A stretch of 64,000 nucleotides of DNA from Nomia melanderi. Taxonomy: Eukaryota; Arthropoda; Insecta; Hymenoptera; Halictidae. Below the pieces are notes generated by a model. That model did not search any database. It saw nothing but the letters and a program-made list of their open reading frames with translations, and had not been told where the DNA came from. The position numbers and the translations under genes are program-made. Location: the NCBI RefSeq assembly GCF_051020985.1, contig NC_135001.1:11153896-11217895 (forward strand), in the 5' to 3' direction. Position 1 is the first letter of the stretch; the number at the start of each line of letters is the position of its first letter. Positions 46,301 through 56,330 of this stretch are shown here, piece after piece.

Positions 46301-49300
46301 TTTTTAACTATTAATGAGTCAAATGACTCTAGAGGTTTGTTAACTGAGCAACGTGTTATTGGTAAATGAATGAAATGGCTTGAATGAAAGGATCTGCGAC
46401 AGGATTGCTAACACCTGTCAACTGTTCCGTAAGCAGAAAATATACTTGTCAATCGTGCTTAGAAAACCACGATTGCTTGCCACGTTCACGTTTCAAGTGT
46501 GAGCTGGGCAATGATGCTTGTGCCAGTGTAAATAGTATAGTCGTAAAAGTGCTTTTTTTCTCCTTATCGTTTATGACACCGTATAATGAATAAAATATAC
46601 TGTCAGGTAATGTAAATTGTCGGCACAGTCATGAGACAGTTACGCAGGCGGCGCGCGTAGCGCGGAAACATTCAATATGTTCAATGAAAATGTTCGTATA
46701 AATCTAATTGAACGATGAGATCAGAGACTGCAATCGCTTATCAATTTTTGCAGAAATACAGTCATACGAAGGCAAATAAAATGCAAAGTTTTAACTTAAA
46801 ACAATTAACTTGTGTATTTTCTGATCTAAACAACTCGAAAAATAAGTTTGCTTTTCGTAATATAATGACGTGTGTATTTACATACGCGAGTGTCAAGATT
46901 CTGATGTTTTATACTAAAAGATATAACATTTAATGCGCCGTTTACGGAATTTATTCGATGAAAGAATGGTGTTGCAATGAATTGTGACGCTAGAAATTTG
47001 GATTGGTTTGTGATGCGCAGTATTGGATTAAATGACGGTAGCGAACGTCTTAATGGATTGACTATGCTACTTTCAAGGAAAGGCATCTCGAATACGGTGA
47101 CGTGGCTGCCTCGTCAGCTTGTGATGCCCGTTGATCATAAACTCTAGACATTACAATCATCAATGCTTAGTACTTCAGAGAAACAGTTAACATTTTTCAA
47201 GTAAAATTTAATATCGTATAGGTCTAAGTGATTCTGGATTTATTCCTTTATAATCATTGAGTAGATACAAATGCTTCTCTGTGAAGTTATTAAAGAAATC
47301 GATTACAGTAAACTATAAGTTAATCGATATTGCATTAAAGGCACTGTTGCAATTTATATCAGAAAATATGCACCAATTAATTATACTGTACAGTGATTCT
47401 AGTATTAAGAAAAATTTACCAAGTGACTGTGAAAGAGTCACGAGTAGTACAGTAATAATTCCGACAAACACAAAGTAAATTCATAAATAAACAATAAACA
47501 CACCAGAAACCATAGATCTCCTAGACCGGCGATATTTTTTTTAGAATCTGATTTTCACTATTTACATAACCACTCGAACGAAAACGCTCACAGGAAGCAA
47601 CTTATTAATTTAAGGTCGAAGCTCAAGAAGCAACAAAGAAAATCAAGCTTGCGATTGTAAAACACGAACCGTTTTTCTATTATCCGTAGAACGGAGAAGA
47701 TGATTCAATCCACGCTCAACAATCTCAGCACGTTCAAACTAAACGACTCAAAACAATCCGGGAAGAGAGACTAAATCTATGTGAATGCATTCGAAAAAAA
47801 AGAACTCCTGTTTCGCTTCCTGCCTCGAATAATCATCGACAGTTTGACGCACGGGTATACACCGGAGAACTCTAGCCTCCTAAGGGACTCACGTTCACAA
47901 CTTGTATCCGGACATTCTCGTGTCCTTACTTCCGGGAACGTGAGGCCCGTAACGGCTACACCTCCGCCGAACGCAAACACTGCTCGCGGTCACTGCACTT
48001 TGTCCCTCCGCGCTTTTATCTGATAACGATAAGCAAACCAGCTGACGTTACAACCATTGGCTCTGCGCATCCAAAGCATTTCATTGAACCTTTGACAACT
48101 TCGACAGCTTTGTTTTTATGATATCAGGGTGTAATAAAAAATAAAACTGTTGTTTCCAAACAAAAATTGCTGTACTCGCAGGATTTAGTCTTGAAATGTA
48201 CTCTACCTACTGTCTGATTCTAATGCAGCAGATTAAATTTTAAATGTACAAATTTATACGAATAAATCGTAAAAACACATGTAGTACAGGAATATGTGTA
48301 TGTTTGATGGTATCTAATGGAAATGTTGTTCGTTTCATAAGTATACAAATTATAACACATAATCAGATAATTTTCTACATCTCATCGTCCACGTAATCAA
48401 AAATCCTTTGACTTCCAACATACTACCTCTTAATTTCTGCAATATTCTTTAACACCTTAAGCGCCATGTCAGTCACTGATGACCGATGCTTCTGAATTAC
48501 TTGAAAATAATCGTGACATGCAAGGTAACCGATGTCGAATGAAAATGTTTAATAACGTGACTAAGCTGATAATAGTGTAATGCAAGTAGAGTGACGCCAA
48601 ATAATTAATAATTGTTCCCGCTTTTCTTTGCTATGGAAGAATAACTGTACGGGAAAAACGGTCAAGATTTTCGTGTCGTTTAACGTGTTAATAACCGTAA
48701 CACGTACAAAATTACTGTAGCGACATACGAGATCATACTAGAATCAAATAACATTAATGCTGGCTCCGAATTGAAAACTAAGAATACCTCAGGCCGCAGT
48801 GTCAAACGAATTCCCTTCGAAAATCCATTTCAAAATGTCAACAATTAAATTCCTCCTAACAAGTATCAACAGTATAACAAAAAGAGCACCGACAATCAAA
48901 TTAAAAACCATCAGACAAAAACCTCGAATCCCCTATTCAATCCTCAGAAATCGAGATCACCTCGACCGCAATATTCCAATCAGCCACCCGCGCCAACAGT
49001 CAAACAGCCCCGGTCAACTCTGACCCCAATCATCCCGATGGTTCCGTCCACCGTCGAACTCGATCAAGTCGACAGGAGATATTAAGCCAGTTTCATCCTT
49101 GCGGACAGAGAACCCGTTCAGTGACTACGCATGTCCACGGTGTAACTATGCGCGCAATAACGGGACGGCCAAGCCAATGGTGGCCCAAAGTGGTAACCGA
49201 AGATGCCGGTCATCAGAGTCACCGAAACGAACACGGAGGAATAATGGAAGAAGGTGGAAGAAGTGGAGTTGGTCGGGTAGGGGATAGGGGGTTGAAAATA

Positions 49301-52300
49301 CGAAGGTAGTGTTGACGGCTCCCCGGGATGCCCCGTCAGCATCAGCGTTCCTCTAATCGTATCGGGTTTACTGCCGCGGCGTGACGTACTCATCTGCACC
49401 ATCGGTTTACCACCCTTCAACCCTCTGTACCCGCCGCCACCCATCACAGTTCCCATTATCCACTCGCTGTGACAGAGCTCTCCGGGGACCCAATTCTCCT
49501 CTCCACGCTATCTAGCAAAGAACCGGGGAGATTCTTCTTGTGCCCGGTACCTGCCGGCCCCTGTCCATTTTGACGGGGACATGTCAAAATAGAGATTCCT
49601 TCACCCTGGCGGGGAAGTTTCTCGTGAGATGACGACGTCGTATTGGGTTCAGCGTAGTTGAGATTCAAAGATGGATCACATTTGCATGGTTGTGTGCTTT
49701 TTAGATTGGTGATTTTTATTGGGGATTCGTACGGGTATTGCGTGTAAATATTGCGACACTTTTGTATTGGTGAAATTGATTTAATGTAGGTATGATGATA
49801 ATATTAATTATAATGGAAATCTATGGTAAATTTGAATGTTATAGTGGGATTAAGTGTCTAAACAGTTACGCAAGGTAGAACATTTGTGTAGGTAATGCTT
49901 GTACAGCAGGGTAGTTATGTTACGACTAATGTCTTCCATGCTACTAGCACTTCGAATGAGCGTCACTTTGAAATTGTACAATGAAATATTCTTAATATTT
50001 GTGCTTGTAAATTGCTATTATATACATAATGTTACAATATTTACGAAATATACCTAAATATATAGTTTAATGTGTGCGGAATTTATAGAATAATGTATTT
50101 GCAAATATTATTTTTAATTATGTGCTAATAAACAATTTGTTTAGATGAATAATCGTTAAAAATGACTGAGATTGAGAACACTTCTATGTATTGAAAGTTC
50201 TATGAATAATCATATTCAATAGTTATTTCCTAAGCATACTAAATTTACCTTTCATAAATAGAATGATTAGCTCGTAATTGTTGCGTTAGTCATCGAATAA
50301 AAGTAAATTAATATATTAATTAGAAAATTATTTTACTTATAATTAAGAAAACTAACAAAAATTTATCTGAAATACCGGGAAAAAGTATTCTTCAACGCTT
50401 TCCAATAAATAAATAAAAGAAGGAGTCGATAGAACATTCATAAATAGCTCGTTCGTATGTTGATTCAAGTATAATATCCTAAATAGAGAAAATGGAACCC
50501 GTAGAGCCTGAAATTTAAATTCACCGTAATGCTTTTAAACGCTTCGCCAAGAGAGCAGTCAATTTTCACGCAGTTTTTATCCGCGCCGGTCCCTGAATTA
50601 TTGACTTGATAATGGCCCCGTGAAAAGAACACAGGGGGACGGATATAGCCCTATAAAATCATATCTCGGCCGCGTAGAGAAAGAAAAAAGGAACTGACGC
50701 GTCCATATTTGCAACCACTTTACAAGCTCGTAAAACTTCATTACAATCGTTGATACACATGAAACACGATCGCGATCTCCCCCTTCCTCTCAGTTCGTAA
50801 AACGGTAGACTGGTTAATTTTAATTAATTATCGCGGTTCGTATTTCATTGAACCGTCCGCAGCCTGTAATCTCCAATGTTTGAACAGGGCGTCCCCATAA
50901 TCTTTAAAATCTCGAAGGATCGGGGTGAAGATATCGTTTACTCGTCCCTTTTTACACGGGGATCGCACTGCCAATTAGCAGCGAAGAAAAATGACTCATC
51001 CGGCCGTAATAACCGGCCAATTATGTAACCGCGTTTATACGGGCGCCGTGTATCACTGTAATATATTACTGAAATTATGTTAACGTCTTTAACGCGTTCC
51101 CGCTTCCACTTTACCATTGACCCGAATGAAATTCGCGTTAAAAGTGTTACACAACAATCGTAAAAGGATCGCGAATATAATGAAGCCGAACTAATAGCTG
51201 GTTGTCGTCGCTTGGACGTTGAATATTATTGCAACAGGGCTATGATTAAATTAGCGTTACTATGTCAAATTATAATTCTTTTCAATGAAGGCATTATAAA
51301 ATTTTCTTTCTCCTTCGTAAAATTTCGGGAGGAAATTTTTAACTTGAATCCAGTTGTCCTATGAAATTGAATTTCATCGGTAATTGTAATAATAATTTAA
51401 GGTGCACTGAGCTTTACAGAATTTTACGTGTTTCTTATCCTCGTGAACAATGTACATTTACGCACAATGGCTAATAACAGTTTTTATCTTCGTGAGAGGA
51501 ACTCGAAGTAATGCCGTCCGGCTACGAGATTATAATCATCGAGTTGTTAATACTCTCTAGAGACGAAATAATCGTTAATTAGTTTTGTATTTAATTTGAA
51601 ATAGTAGGTATTATATTGTAGATTATTGAAATTTTTAACATTTTTTATTTTAATAGAAAGAAAAGGTTATACCTAGTGTGTTATTAAAAAAACGGAGATG
51701 TTTCTGGAACCTTACAAAATGCACCGCTGGAATTATATAGAACTATATATTAGATAAAATCTAATGTATTTTTGAAGCGTTAACTATAATGCATACAGAT
51801 AGGTGTCTCGTGTAACAGAACAGGACCATTTTAATTCACTAAGAATGTCCTCTCCAATTCTTTCTGGTTTCACTTTAGTTTAGGTAGCACTTTCATCGCG
51901 ATCTAAATCAGTGTTGCACTGTACGTTCGGTAATTGCATTTTATTTCGAGCAGTTTCTCCTTTACTGCCCACTTTAAATTCGCGGATTGCCTTTCGTTTG
52001 TCGTTACAGCGACGAACTAAACTGGTAACAAAGAAACGTAAGAAAAGCAAAAGTTCATCCATACGACAATGCCGTGATGACAATGTACTCTAAAATGATA
52101 AACTGCACAATATACATGATTGAAAAATTGATGGCATACGAAATTCTCAATATTAGGCTGTTAAACATAGCAAATTTCCTTCCAGACAATCGAACATATT
52201 AAATATCCTTGCGAATTGATGGTTCACGTTCAACGTCAGACACGAGAAGCAGATCTAAAACTGGTATTGCGCAATTTTATTTAATCAAAGTTAAAAAAGA

Positions 52301-55095
52301 AACTGGATTTACCGGTACACCTCCATTGTGATATTACTCTCCGTGCAACCGGTACCGCGGATCAACCGTGTACACGTACAGCAATAAACGGCCGACGATG
52401 TACTTACGTATGGAAATGCGGGAGTGAGGCAACCGAAAACCGAGAATATTTAATTCCCGTTGCAAAATTTAGTTCGAGATCTCGTTTCATCTGGAATCGG
52501 CCATGATTTTCTCGTTCGGCAAACCGGCGGGACGTTTCCGCTGATCTTCCCGCGCCGCGATTCCCTTGAATAAAGAGCATGCCCCGACGTTTCGCGTAAA
52601 AATTCAAATGTTCCCAATAAAGTTTCCACACTTGGTTCGAGCCCGATAAAAAAGGTGATTGATGGCCTGATAAAAATTCGACATCCTGCACACGGGGGAA
52701 TGATTTACAGTTATAACGTCAGCTTTACGGCGCACTATTTACAGCGACGCTTCGTAACGTCATCATCGATCTACGTACGTCACATATTAATGCCATACAC
52801 ATTTTGAATTACAAAATCGAGTGCTGAGCGCATCGACAAGAAAAATCGATCGTCGATGAAAGAAATCGTCCGTCGAACGTGTTGCGCGGGGAATTCATAA
52901 AAATATTTTCTCTTTCGCCGTTGCTTCGCTTCTATGCATTCCCTTTGTCCCTTTGATTTCTCTGAAAGGTTCGGATGGAAATACTGTTCTTATTAAATTA
53001 TCCTAAGTGTTAATCGGAGCATTTAAATATTCTATGATTAAGTAATCATGAGAATCGTCGCGATCTACCTCGAGAGAGCACAGTTTGCTACGCGCCTCTA
53101 GCCCTTTCACTGCTGCGAACAAACATGTCGTCGGTTCGTTGATCAAATTGCTGATATTCGATTGAAAAGTATTCATTGTATATAAATTTATTTAAGATTA
53201 TTTCTCATATTTTTCTCTTGTTTTAAGAAATCTAAAGTTCGTACAAGTTTCTTATTCGAATTATCGTTGAAATCAACGAATGTTTTCCTTTTAATTCATT
53301 CCAAAATTTATCTGCGACGAATTGAAACTTTCAACCTTGCCGCTCAGTCATTGCGACTGATACCACTCGGCTCCACTTCAAGAAGGACAGTACGCGAATA
53401 CATTTCGAGACGTCACAAGACGTGATCACGTATATTTATATGTCTGATGAAATATTGTCGACACTGGATGACAGTTCTCTCTGGAACTTTCACAAAATTA
53501 TTTACTTAAGACGTAGGTAGTTGGAAAGCTCCGGATTTTCCTCGGAATAAATTAATCTACTTTCGCAATTGCTCGTAATCAATCATTGGGACATTCCGCA
53601 TCTTGCAATGAAACGAATCATGAAAATTATTGTTATTAAACAAAAGAACAGAAGGTTTGAAAGTTTTGTTATTAGCGAAACAACTCGAGTTCGACCAAAA
53701 TCCTCTCGAAAACCCGCGTCAACGGTAAATTGACAAATTACCGTAGAAGGGTTCAACCTGCTCCCGACAGCGGGACTTGTTACACCCCATTCAAGCTTAA
53801 CACAGTAGACGCAAGGTGCGGCAAATCAGAGGCAACGTTTCCCCTCCATTCGACGAATCTTTACCGGCGATACGATAGCGGAATACTCCGACGCGTTTTC
53901 ATCCCTTCCCTCCTCTTAACCCTTTCGGTGCAGAATGTTTTATTGCCTACAGTGCTATTATATCAGCGCAAAGAAATTTGGACAAAATAGTTTTATTCAT
54001 TTTTTAAGATTTTTACAAGTATCATATATGCATAGTAGTCTTTGTCCTATGAACCGAGACTCTATAGATATATCGCACAACTTTAGAAGATTTTTTCACT
54101 AGAGATGACACTTCGAATGTACTGTGAATGCGCTCATAGCACCAAAAGGATCAACCCTTGAAAAGCATTTATGCTTCTGTACAGTTATCAGTAGCACACG
54201 TTAAGTTCGTTCTATTGTTTCTTAAAAATTATTAAAATAAAAGATATCTTTCTTTTAAAAATCTTTGGTAACATAATTTGCTGAGTCACATACAGTGATT
54301 TCGACTTTTGATTCTACGTGTGAATGAATTTGAAAAAGTGTCCGTTGGGTGCTACTGGATTATTAACACTATGTGGTTTGAAGTTTTCTCGATTTTTCAC
54401 TTCGAAACTTGCATATGAGTTGATGGCTTACTAATTTATACGAGTAACCCTTTTAGTGCCTGTATATTTACGTTTGAATCGTACATATCAAATCAGCTTT
54501 AGCAGTTGTGGTATATACTCATTGATCACTTGATTAATTTACGTAAGAGCCCTAAAACTGTATTTGTATACGATATGATTACAATATTACAAATAATTAC
54601 AATAGAAATTGGTAAAGTCCATAGACAAAGTAAAATAAAATGTCCAGTCTGCCTATATATAAGACCTGAAAGGGTTAAGAGTTAAAGGGCGAAAAGACGA
54701 TCTCGTATCCTAATAAAAGTGTTCCGTAAGTCAGCTGCTATTCAGCAACCTCGAACCGACGTTGTCGCAGCGAACGGGCTAGGTAGATCGTAACGCGCGG
54801 TTCGAATTCGTTAACAACTACAATGAGGCCGCATGATAGGTATAAAAGTAGTAAGAAAAATAAGTATAAGAGAAACAACATGCCCTGGCTCGAGGAGAGG
54901 ACCCTGACTCTGTTTGTACGGGACACAGAGGTCCGCCGGTACGAACCAGGAGTGCGTGAACGCGGGGTTGATGTTGAGCGCCCCAGCGGCCCCCTGATGG
55001 GGTCCGCCGACATCGACGCCGACACCGACACCGACCCCAACCGGGCTTTGACGTTGAAAGCCCCCATAATCCATGGCCACCTGATACGGCAACAT
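14610..55095 (-). CDS. trh: Trachealess, bHLH-PAS transcription factor (whole coding span, 11 exons)
   Basis: Coding exons in transcript order are 54884-55095, 32629-32867, 24338-24414, 23066-23155, 19711-19900, 18226-18347, 17464-17657, 17213-17319, 16702-16849, 16420-16544 and 14610-15919. They total 2814 nt and all phases agree, giving 937 residues. Approximate domains are bHLH 76-130, PAS-A 165-305, PAS-B 330-455 and a low-complexity activation region to the end. The basic region RKEKSRDAARSRRGKEN, with PPWNRDGPPPNKS after helix 2, separates it from Single-minded and matches Trachealess/NPAS1/NPAS3. In Drosophila, Trh dimerises with Tango/ARNT and specifies tracheal and salivary duct fate. 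Ten introns are inferred; nine are GT-AG, and intron 1 appears to be GC-AG. Upstream untranslated exons are possible. Identity is very secure; the start exon is somewhat less so. Confidence 0.95.
14892..14942 (-). repeat. Polyglutamine-coding CAG/CAA tract in trachealess
   Basis: Seventeen consecutive Gln codons, mixed CAG and CAA, between PRDK and LHPV (about residues 828-844). The CAA interruptions should make it less prone to slippage than a pure CAG run. Confidence 0.95.
16420..17657 (-). CDS. trh: trachealess exons 7-10: PAS-B domain
   Basis: Exons are 17464-17657 (VVLLLCRLRPQYTFSH, PPLMGMVGLAIALPPPSVHE, MFVTRISFDFRIAHCEP), 17213-17319 (VSELLDYTADELTGKNLYTL, HGEDANRLRKSH), 16702-16849 (NKGQVLTHYYRLMNKSGGYT, WLQTCATVVC, NIICVNYVIS) and 16420-16544 (GREYENLIMDCCQLEDG). 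Together they form PAS-B with its C-terminal PAC motif. The four exons are separated by introns of only 144-363 bases, in contrast to the multi-kilobase introns upstream. Confidence 0.96.
18226..24414 (-). CDS. trh: trachealess exons 3-6: PAS-A domain
   Basis: Exons are 24338-24414 (ending HQGTHILQ), 23066-23155 (SLDGFAIAVAADGRFLYISE and on to YLGLSQ), 19711-19900 (VEMTGSSVFDYVHQQDHAEV, then a serine/glycine-rich insert) and 18226-18347 (FCVRMKSTLTKRGCHFKSSG). They make up PAS-A, which in this family mediates dimerisation with ARNT/Tango and helps set target specificity. The Ser-rich insert of about 35 residues sits after EQLGLGL, in the loop where NPAS3 also has a variable low-complexity insert. 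All donors and acceptors are GT-AG with matching phases. Confidence 0.95.
19901..23065. other. trachealess intron 4 with internal GC-rich island
   Basis: The distal half (19.9-21.7 kb) is ordinary AT-rich intron. From about 21,770 to the PAS-A exon at 23,066 it becomes strongly GC-rich and, on the plus strand, pyrimidine-rich. A short CT microsatellite lies at about 22,371-22,396. Several long open frames occur on both strands, but they are Pro/Ser/Leu/Arg-rich composition artefacts with no recognisable domain. Confidence 0.5.
24893..24990 (+). repeat. Terminal part of a TTAACACTAG-type MITE
   Basis: It begins TTAACACTAGATTTACGG and matches the start of the element at 62,205 over about 90 bases, including TATAAACATTATTTAGTAAA versus TATAAATATTGTTTGGTAAA and the downstream GTCGAGTTTGATTGATG block. 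No matching right end was found nearby, so this copy looks truncated or decayed. Confidence 0.6.
26118..26257 (+). repeat. Copy 1 of a diverged duplicated non-coding segment
   Basis: Same-strand similarity to 34,866-34,996. Shared blocks include TTACAGGTTTAT, AAATAAATAA, AAAGAATT.GTATC and ACTGGTTAATC in the same order and spacing. Both copies run into a GC-rich island. The function is unknown. Confidence 0.55.
32629..32867 (-). CDS. trh: trachealess exon 2: bHLH domain
   Basis: The acceptor TTGTTACAG is at 32868-32876 and the donor GTAAGC at 32628. The exon encodes the whole DNA-binding basic region and both helices: RKEKSRDAARSRRGKEN, then FEFYELAKMLPLPAA, then QLDKASIIRLTISYLKLREF. The linker GHGDPPWNRDGPPPNKSVK follows. 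The exon is phase-matched to the 24.4-kb exon, where the split codon makes glycine. Confidence 0.97.
33485..33819. mobile_element. TTAA-bounded MITE, family with CCCTTTGC-like end
   Basis: A 335-base unit from TTAACCAGTTAGCTGCATTT to TGCAAAGGGTTAA. The ends are loosely inverted (TTAACC...TGCATT and TTAACCCTTTGCATT), and both outer tetranucleotides are TTAA. Its first ~60 bases recur at 37,958-38,200, where they are interrupted by another element. Internal sequence (GAGAGAATGTTGAAACTAAATT and the bases after it) also recurs near 41,205-41,240. Confidence 0.6.
34592..34625 (+). repeat. Isolated TTAACACTAGAAC terminus
   Basis: The sequence TTAACACTAGAACTGC matches the inverted terminus of the element at 38,001-38,176. 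No partner end was identified, so this is a solo or decayed end. Confidence 0.4.
34866..34996 (+). repeat. Copy 2 of a diverged duplicated non-coding segment
   Basis: Same-strand partner of 26,118-26,257, with the same ordered blocks. A GCAGGAA-containing stretch follows both copies (near 35,060 and 26,320). The copy stands beside a GC-rich island. Confidence 0.55.
35446..35473. repeat. (GCCAC)n pentanucleotide microsatellite
   Basis: Between five and six tandem GCCAC units inside the GC-rich island of intron 1. Confidence 0.95.
37958..38200 (+). mobile_element. Second copy of the 33.5-kb repeat, split by a nested MITE
   Basis: The left piece, 37,958-38,000 (TTAAGCAGTTAACTACATTT...ACACGTAATC), matches 33,485-33,523. 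The right piece, from TTAAAGCTCGAAACGATAC at 38,177, matches 33,524 onward (TTAAAGCTTGAAATGATAC). The 176 bases between them are a separate element. Confidence 0.75.
38001..38176. mobile_element. Nested TTAA-flanked MITE (CACTAGAACTA ends)
   Basis: TTAA at 37,997-38,000 and again at 38,177-38,180. The left end is CACTAAAACTA and the right end inverted is CACTAGAACTACT. The TTAA duplication with inverted ends is the signature of piggyBac-type insertion. At 176 bases it has no coding capacity and would depend on a transposase elsewhere. Confidence 0.75.
38916..39090. mobile_element. Mariner-type MITE with TA target duplication
   Basis: The left end is TTAGGTCTACTGGAAAGTTC and the right end inverted is TTAGGTCTACCCGAAAGTTC, 18 of 20 identical. 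It is flanked by TA on both sides (38,914-38,915 and 39,091-39,092). The TTAGGT...GAAAGTTC terminus is of the kind found in Tc1/mariner elements of Hymenoptera. At 175 bases it is a deletion derivative with no transposase. Confidence 0.88.
41083..41242. repeat. Partial terminus plus fragment of the 33.5-kb repeat family
   Basis: It begins ACATTGTTGACCAGTCACAAG and has AGTTAACTCGTGTTTT, the same terminal module as the adjacent MITE at 41,243. It then carries a segment (ACGAGAGATTTTTGAAATTA...AGTTAACAGG) that matches 33,690-33,735. It looks like a composite of two decayed repeats. Confidence 0.5.
41243..41458. mobile_element. TTAA-bounded MITE, CACATTGTTGACCGG family, copy 1
   Basis: It starts TTAACACATTGTTGACCG and ends GTGAACAAAGTCTTAA, with TTAA at both ends. 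It is the reverse complement of the copy at 58,843-59,159 over most of its length. Shared blocks include GTTATTTCAATTTTTGAAA, TATAAATAAAGTATATTGAA and AATAATAACCGGTGAC. It lacks an internal block of about 55 bases that copy 2 keeps. Confidence 0.8.
45790..46016. mobile_element. TTAA-bounded MITE, CACGTCGACTGTCA family, copy 1
   Basis: The left end is TTAACACGTCGACTGTCACG and the right end inverted is TTAACACGTGAACTATCACG. It is bounded by TTAA at 45,790-45,793 and 46,013-46,016, length 227. The internal order ACTTGAAAACAAT, GTAAGATAATTGACG, GAATGAAAATGT is shared with 48,449-48,691. Confidence 0.8.
48449..48691. mobile_element. TTAA-bounded MITE, same family as 45.8 kb, copy 2
   Basis: The left end is TTAACACCTTAAGCGCCATG and the right end inverted is TTAACACGTTAAACGACACG. 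TTAA borders both ends, length 243. It shares ACTGATGACCGATGC, ACTTGAAAATAAT, GAATGAAAATGT and the trailing GGTCAAGATTTTCGTG with copy 1, in the same orientation. Confidence 0.8.
53916..54678. mobile_element. TTAA-bounded repeat with CCCTTTC inverted ends
   Basis: The left end is TTAACCCTTTCGGTGC and the right end inverted is TTAACCCTTTCAGGTC, with TTAA at 53,916-53,919 and 54,675-54,678. The 763 bases between have no transposase frame. A second internal terminus-like motif (AACCCTTTTAGTGCC near 54,445) suggests a composite. A similar solo end lies near 31,072 (AACCCTTTCAGACCC). The right end is about 205 bases from the trachealess exon 1 donor. Confidence 0.6.
54884..55095 (-). CDS. trh: trachealess exon 1: N-terminus and start codon
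   Basis: The ATG at 55095 (context GAAATGT) opens a frame starting MLPYQVAMDYGGFQRQ. A GV repeat (about residues 20-27) follows, then NPAFTHSWFVPADLCVPYK and LLEPG. The exon ends two bases into a codon at 54884, which is exactly the phase needed by the bHLH exon, and joining the two gives LEPG-ILELRKEKSRD. The intron then begins GCATGT, a GC donor. Other GT dinucleotides in the right phase lie earlier, at TGGTTC and GCGTTC, and have poor context. The choice of this exon rests on phase, on the conserved-looking LEPG join and on codon use, so it is inference. Confidence 0.78.
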
Positions 55096-56330
55096 TTCCC
55101 TTCTCTCCTCTCAATTCCTCCCAATATCCTCCCTTCTATCCTCTCCCTTCAATCCTCCACCCAAAATATTCTTCTTCCTGTTCCTTCTTCTTCCCGGATC
55201 ACTGGCCACCACTAAATCTCCCCGGCGAGGAAAAATCAAATTTGTCCGTGCACCACAGTTCACCTTCCCGCACCAAGGAACAACTCGCTACCGGGCACAC
55301 ACCGGAGAACAGTCATATCTTCCCGGGGATCGTCATCGTCCATCGCGCGACGCGTCCCGGTGCCGCGTGCCGACTCGACCGCGCCGACATTGCGTCGCGT
55401 GAAAACGGAAACGAAAACGAGAGCGCGGCCGCGGAGCAACCCGGAGGGAAAGACGGTAACGTCGTGTCTCGTACACCGATGAACGGTCCCGGTGTGCGTC
55501 TCTGTCCGTGTAAGTACGCGCGTATCGACGCGACAGGCGGAGAGCTCACGCGCGCGCACGTGCGTGTCAACAACTCGGACTCTCCTCGCGTGGACCAGCT
55601 GTTACGGGGTCCCTTCGATCGCTCGGATCACGCGGGCCGCGATGTGCGCCAGTCGGACGCGGGGGTTGCAGCCAGACAGCTAAACGGCCGGTTCGTGACC
55701 GAACGACAGACTGGACCGGACTGTACCGGCTCTGTAACGTGACGCCGCGCGCAGAGCCGCGTCGGGGGGAGTGAGACAGCACCCTATGGTGGGAAGAGGA
55801 GCGAGAAAGAGGGCGCGAGAGCGTGCGCCGAGTCCCGGCCCCGATGGCCCCGCCCACGACGCAGCAGCTTCGCGAATGGGGAACCGGCATCGGGGGAGAC
55901 TGGCACGCCTACCGCCGTCGGCAGCGGTCACCGGCGGCCGCGCACGCTCTGGCCGCGTTTGCGTCCGCTCGCACCCTCCGTTGACGGACAGACGGATCGC
56001 GCGACGGCTGCCGCACACCGATGCCGCCGCCGGCCACGGAACTCGCCGCCGCCGAAGCCCCGCCCATCGCTACTAATGACACTTGCCGGATGGTTAAGAG
56101 GTCGGATCGTACACCTACGCGGGAGAGGCTACCTTGCCGCGAGCCAAGGGCGACGTTCCCCGGAAGTGGCTTGCGAGCGAGCCACGTGCGCGCCCGACGA
56201 ACTTAACCCTCGCACCGAACGTCTGCGCGGTTTCGACGGACGCGTCGCCGCCGACGGAGCGCTTCGGATTTGTGATGTCAGACGGTTTAATCGTTTTAAG
56301 TTTGTTTCCGGTGGATCTACTGTTTCATTT
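55096..56330 (-). promoter_or_regulatory. GC-rich, CpG-rich region upstream of the trachealess start codon
   Basis: Directly upstream of the ATG at 55095 the sequence changes abruptly to high GC with very many CG dinucleotides, then returns to AT-rich DNA near 56,330. This is the expected place for the 5' UTR and promoter. Many overlapping open frames on both strands result from the lack of AT-rich stops; their translations are Arg/Pro/Ala-rich and unlike any family I know. No TATA box is evident. Confidence 0.55.

Larger units (their letters stand above)
32868..54883. other. trachealess intron 1 (22 kb)
   Basis: AT-rich intron with many GC-rich islands, for example about 35,040-35,560, 37,280-37,850, 39,360-39,720, 40,380-41,060, 42,980-43,630, 44,940-45,740, 47,780-48,020, 49,080-49,640, 50,500-51,130 and 52,330-52,760. 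Large introns of developmental regulators often hold enhancers, so these islands are candidates, but that is inference from composition. At least eight short transposons lie in this intron and are listed individually. No additional gene is supported. Confidence 0.5.
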
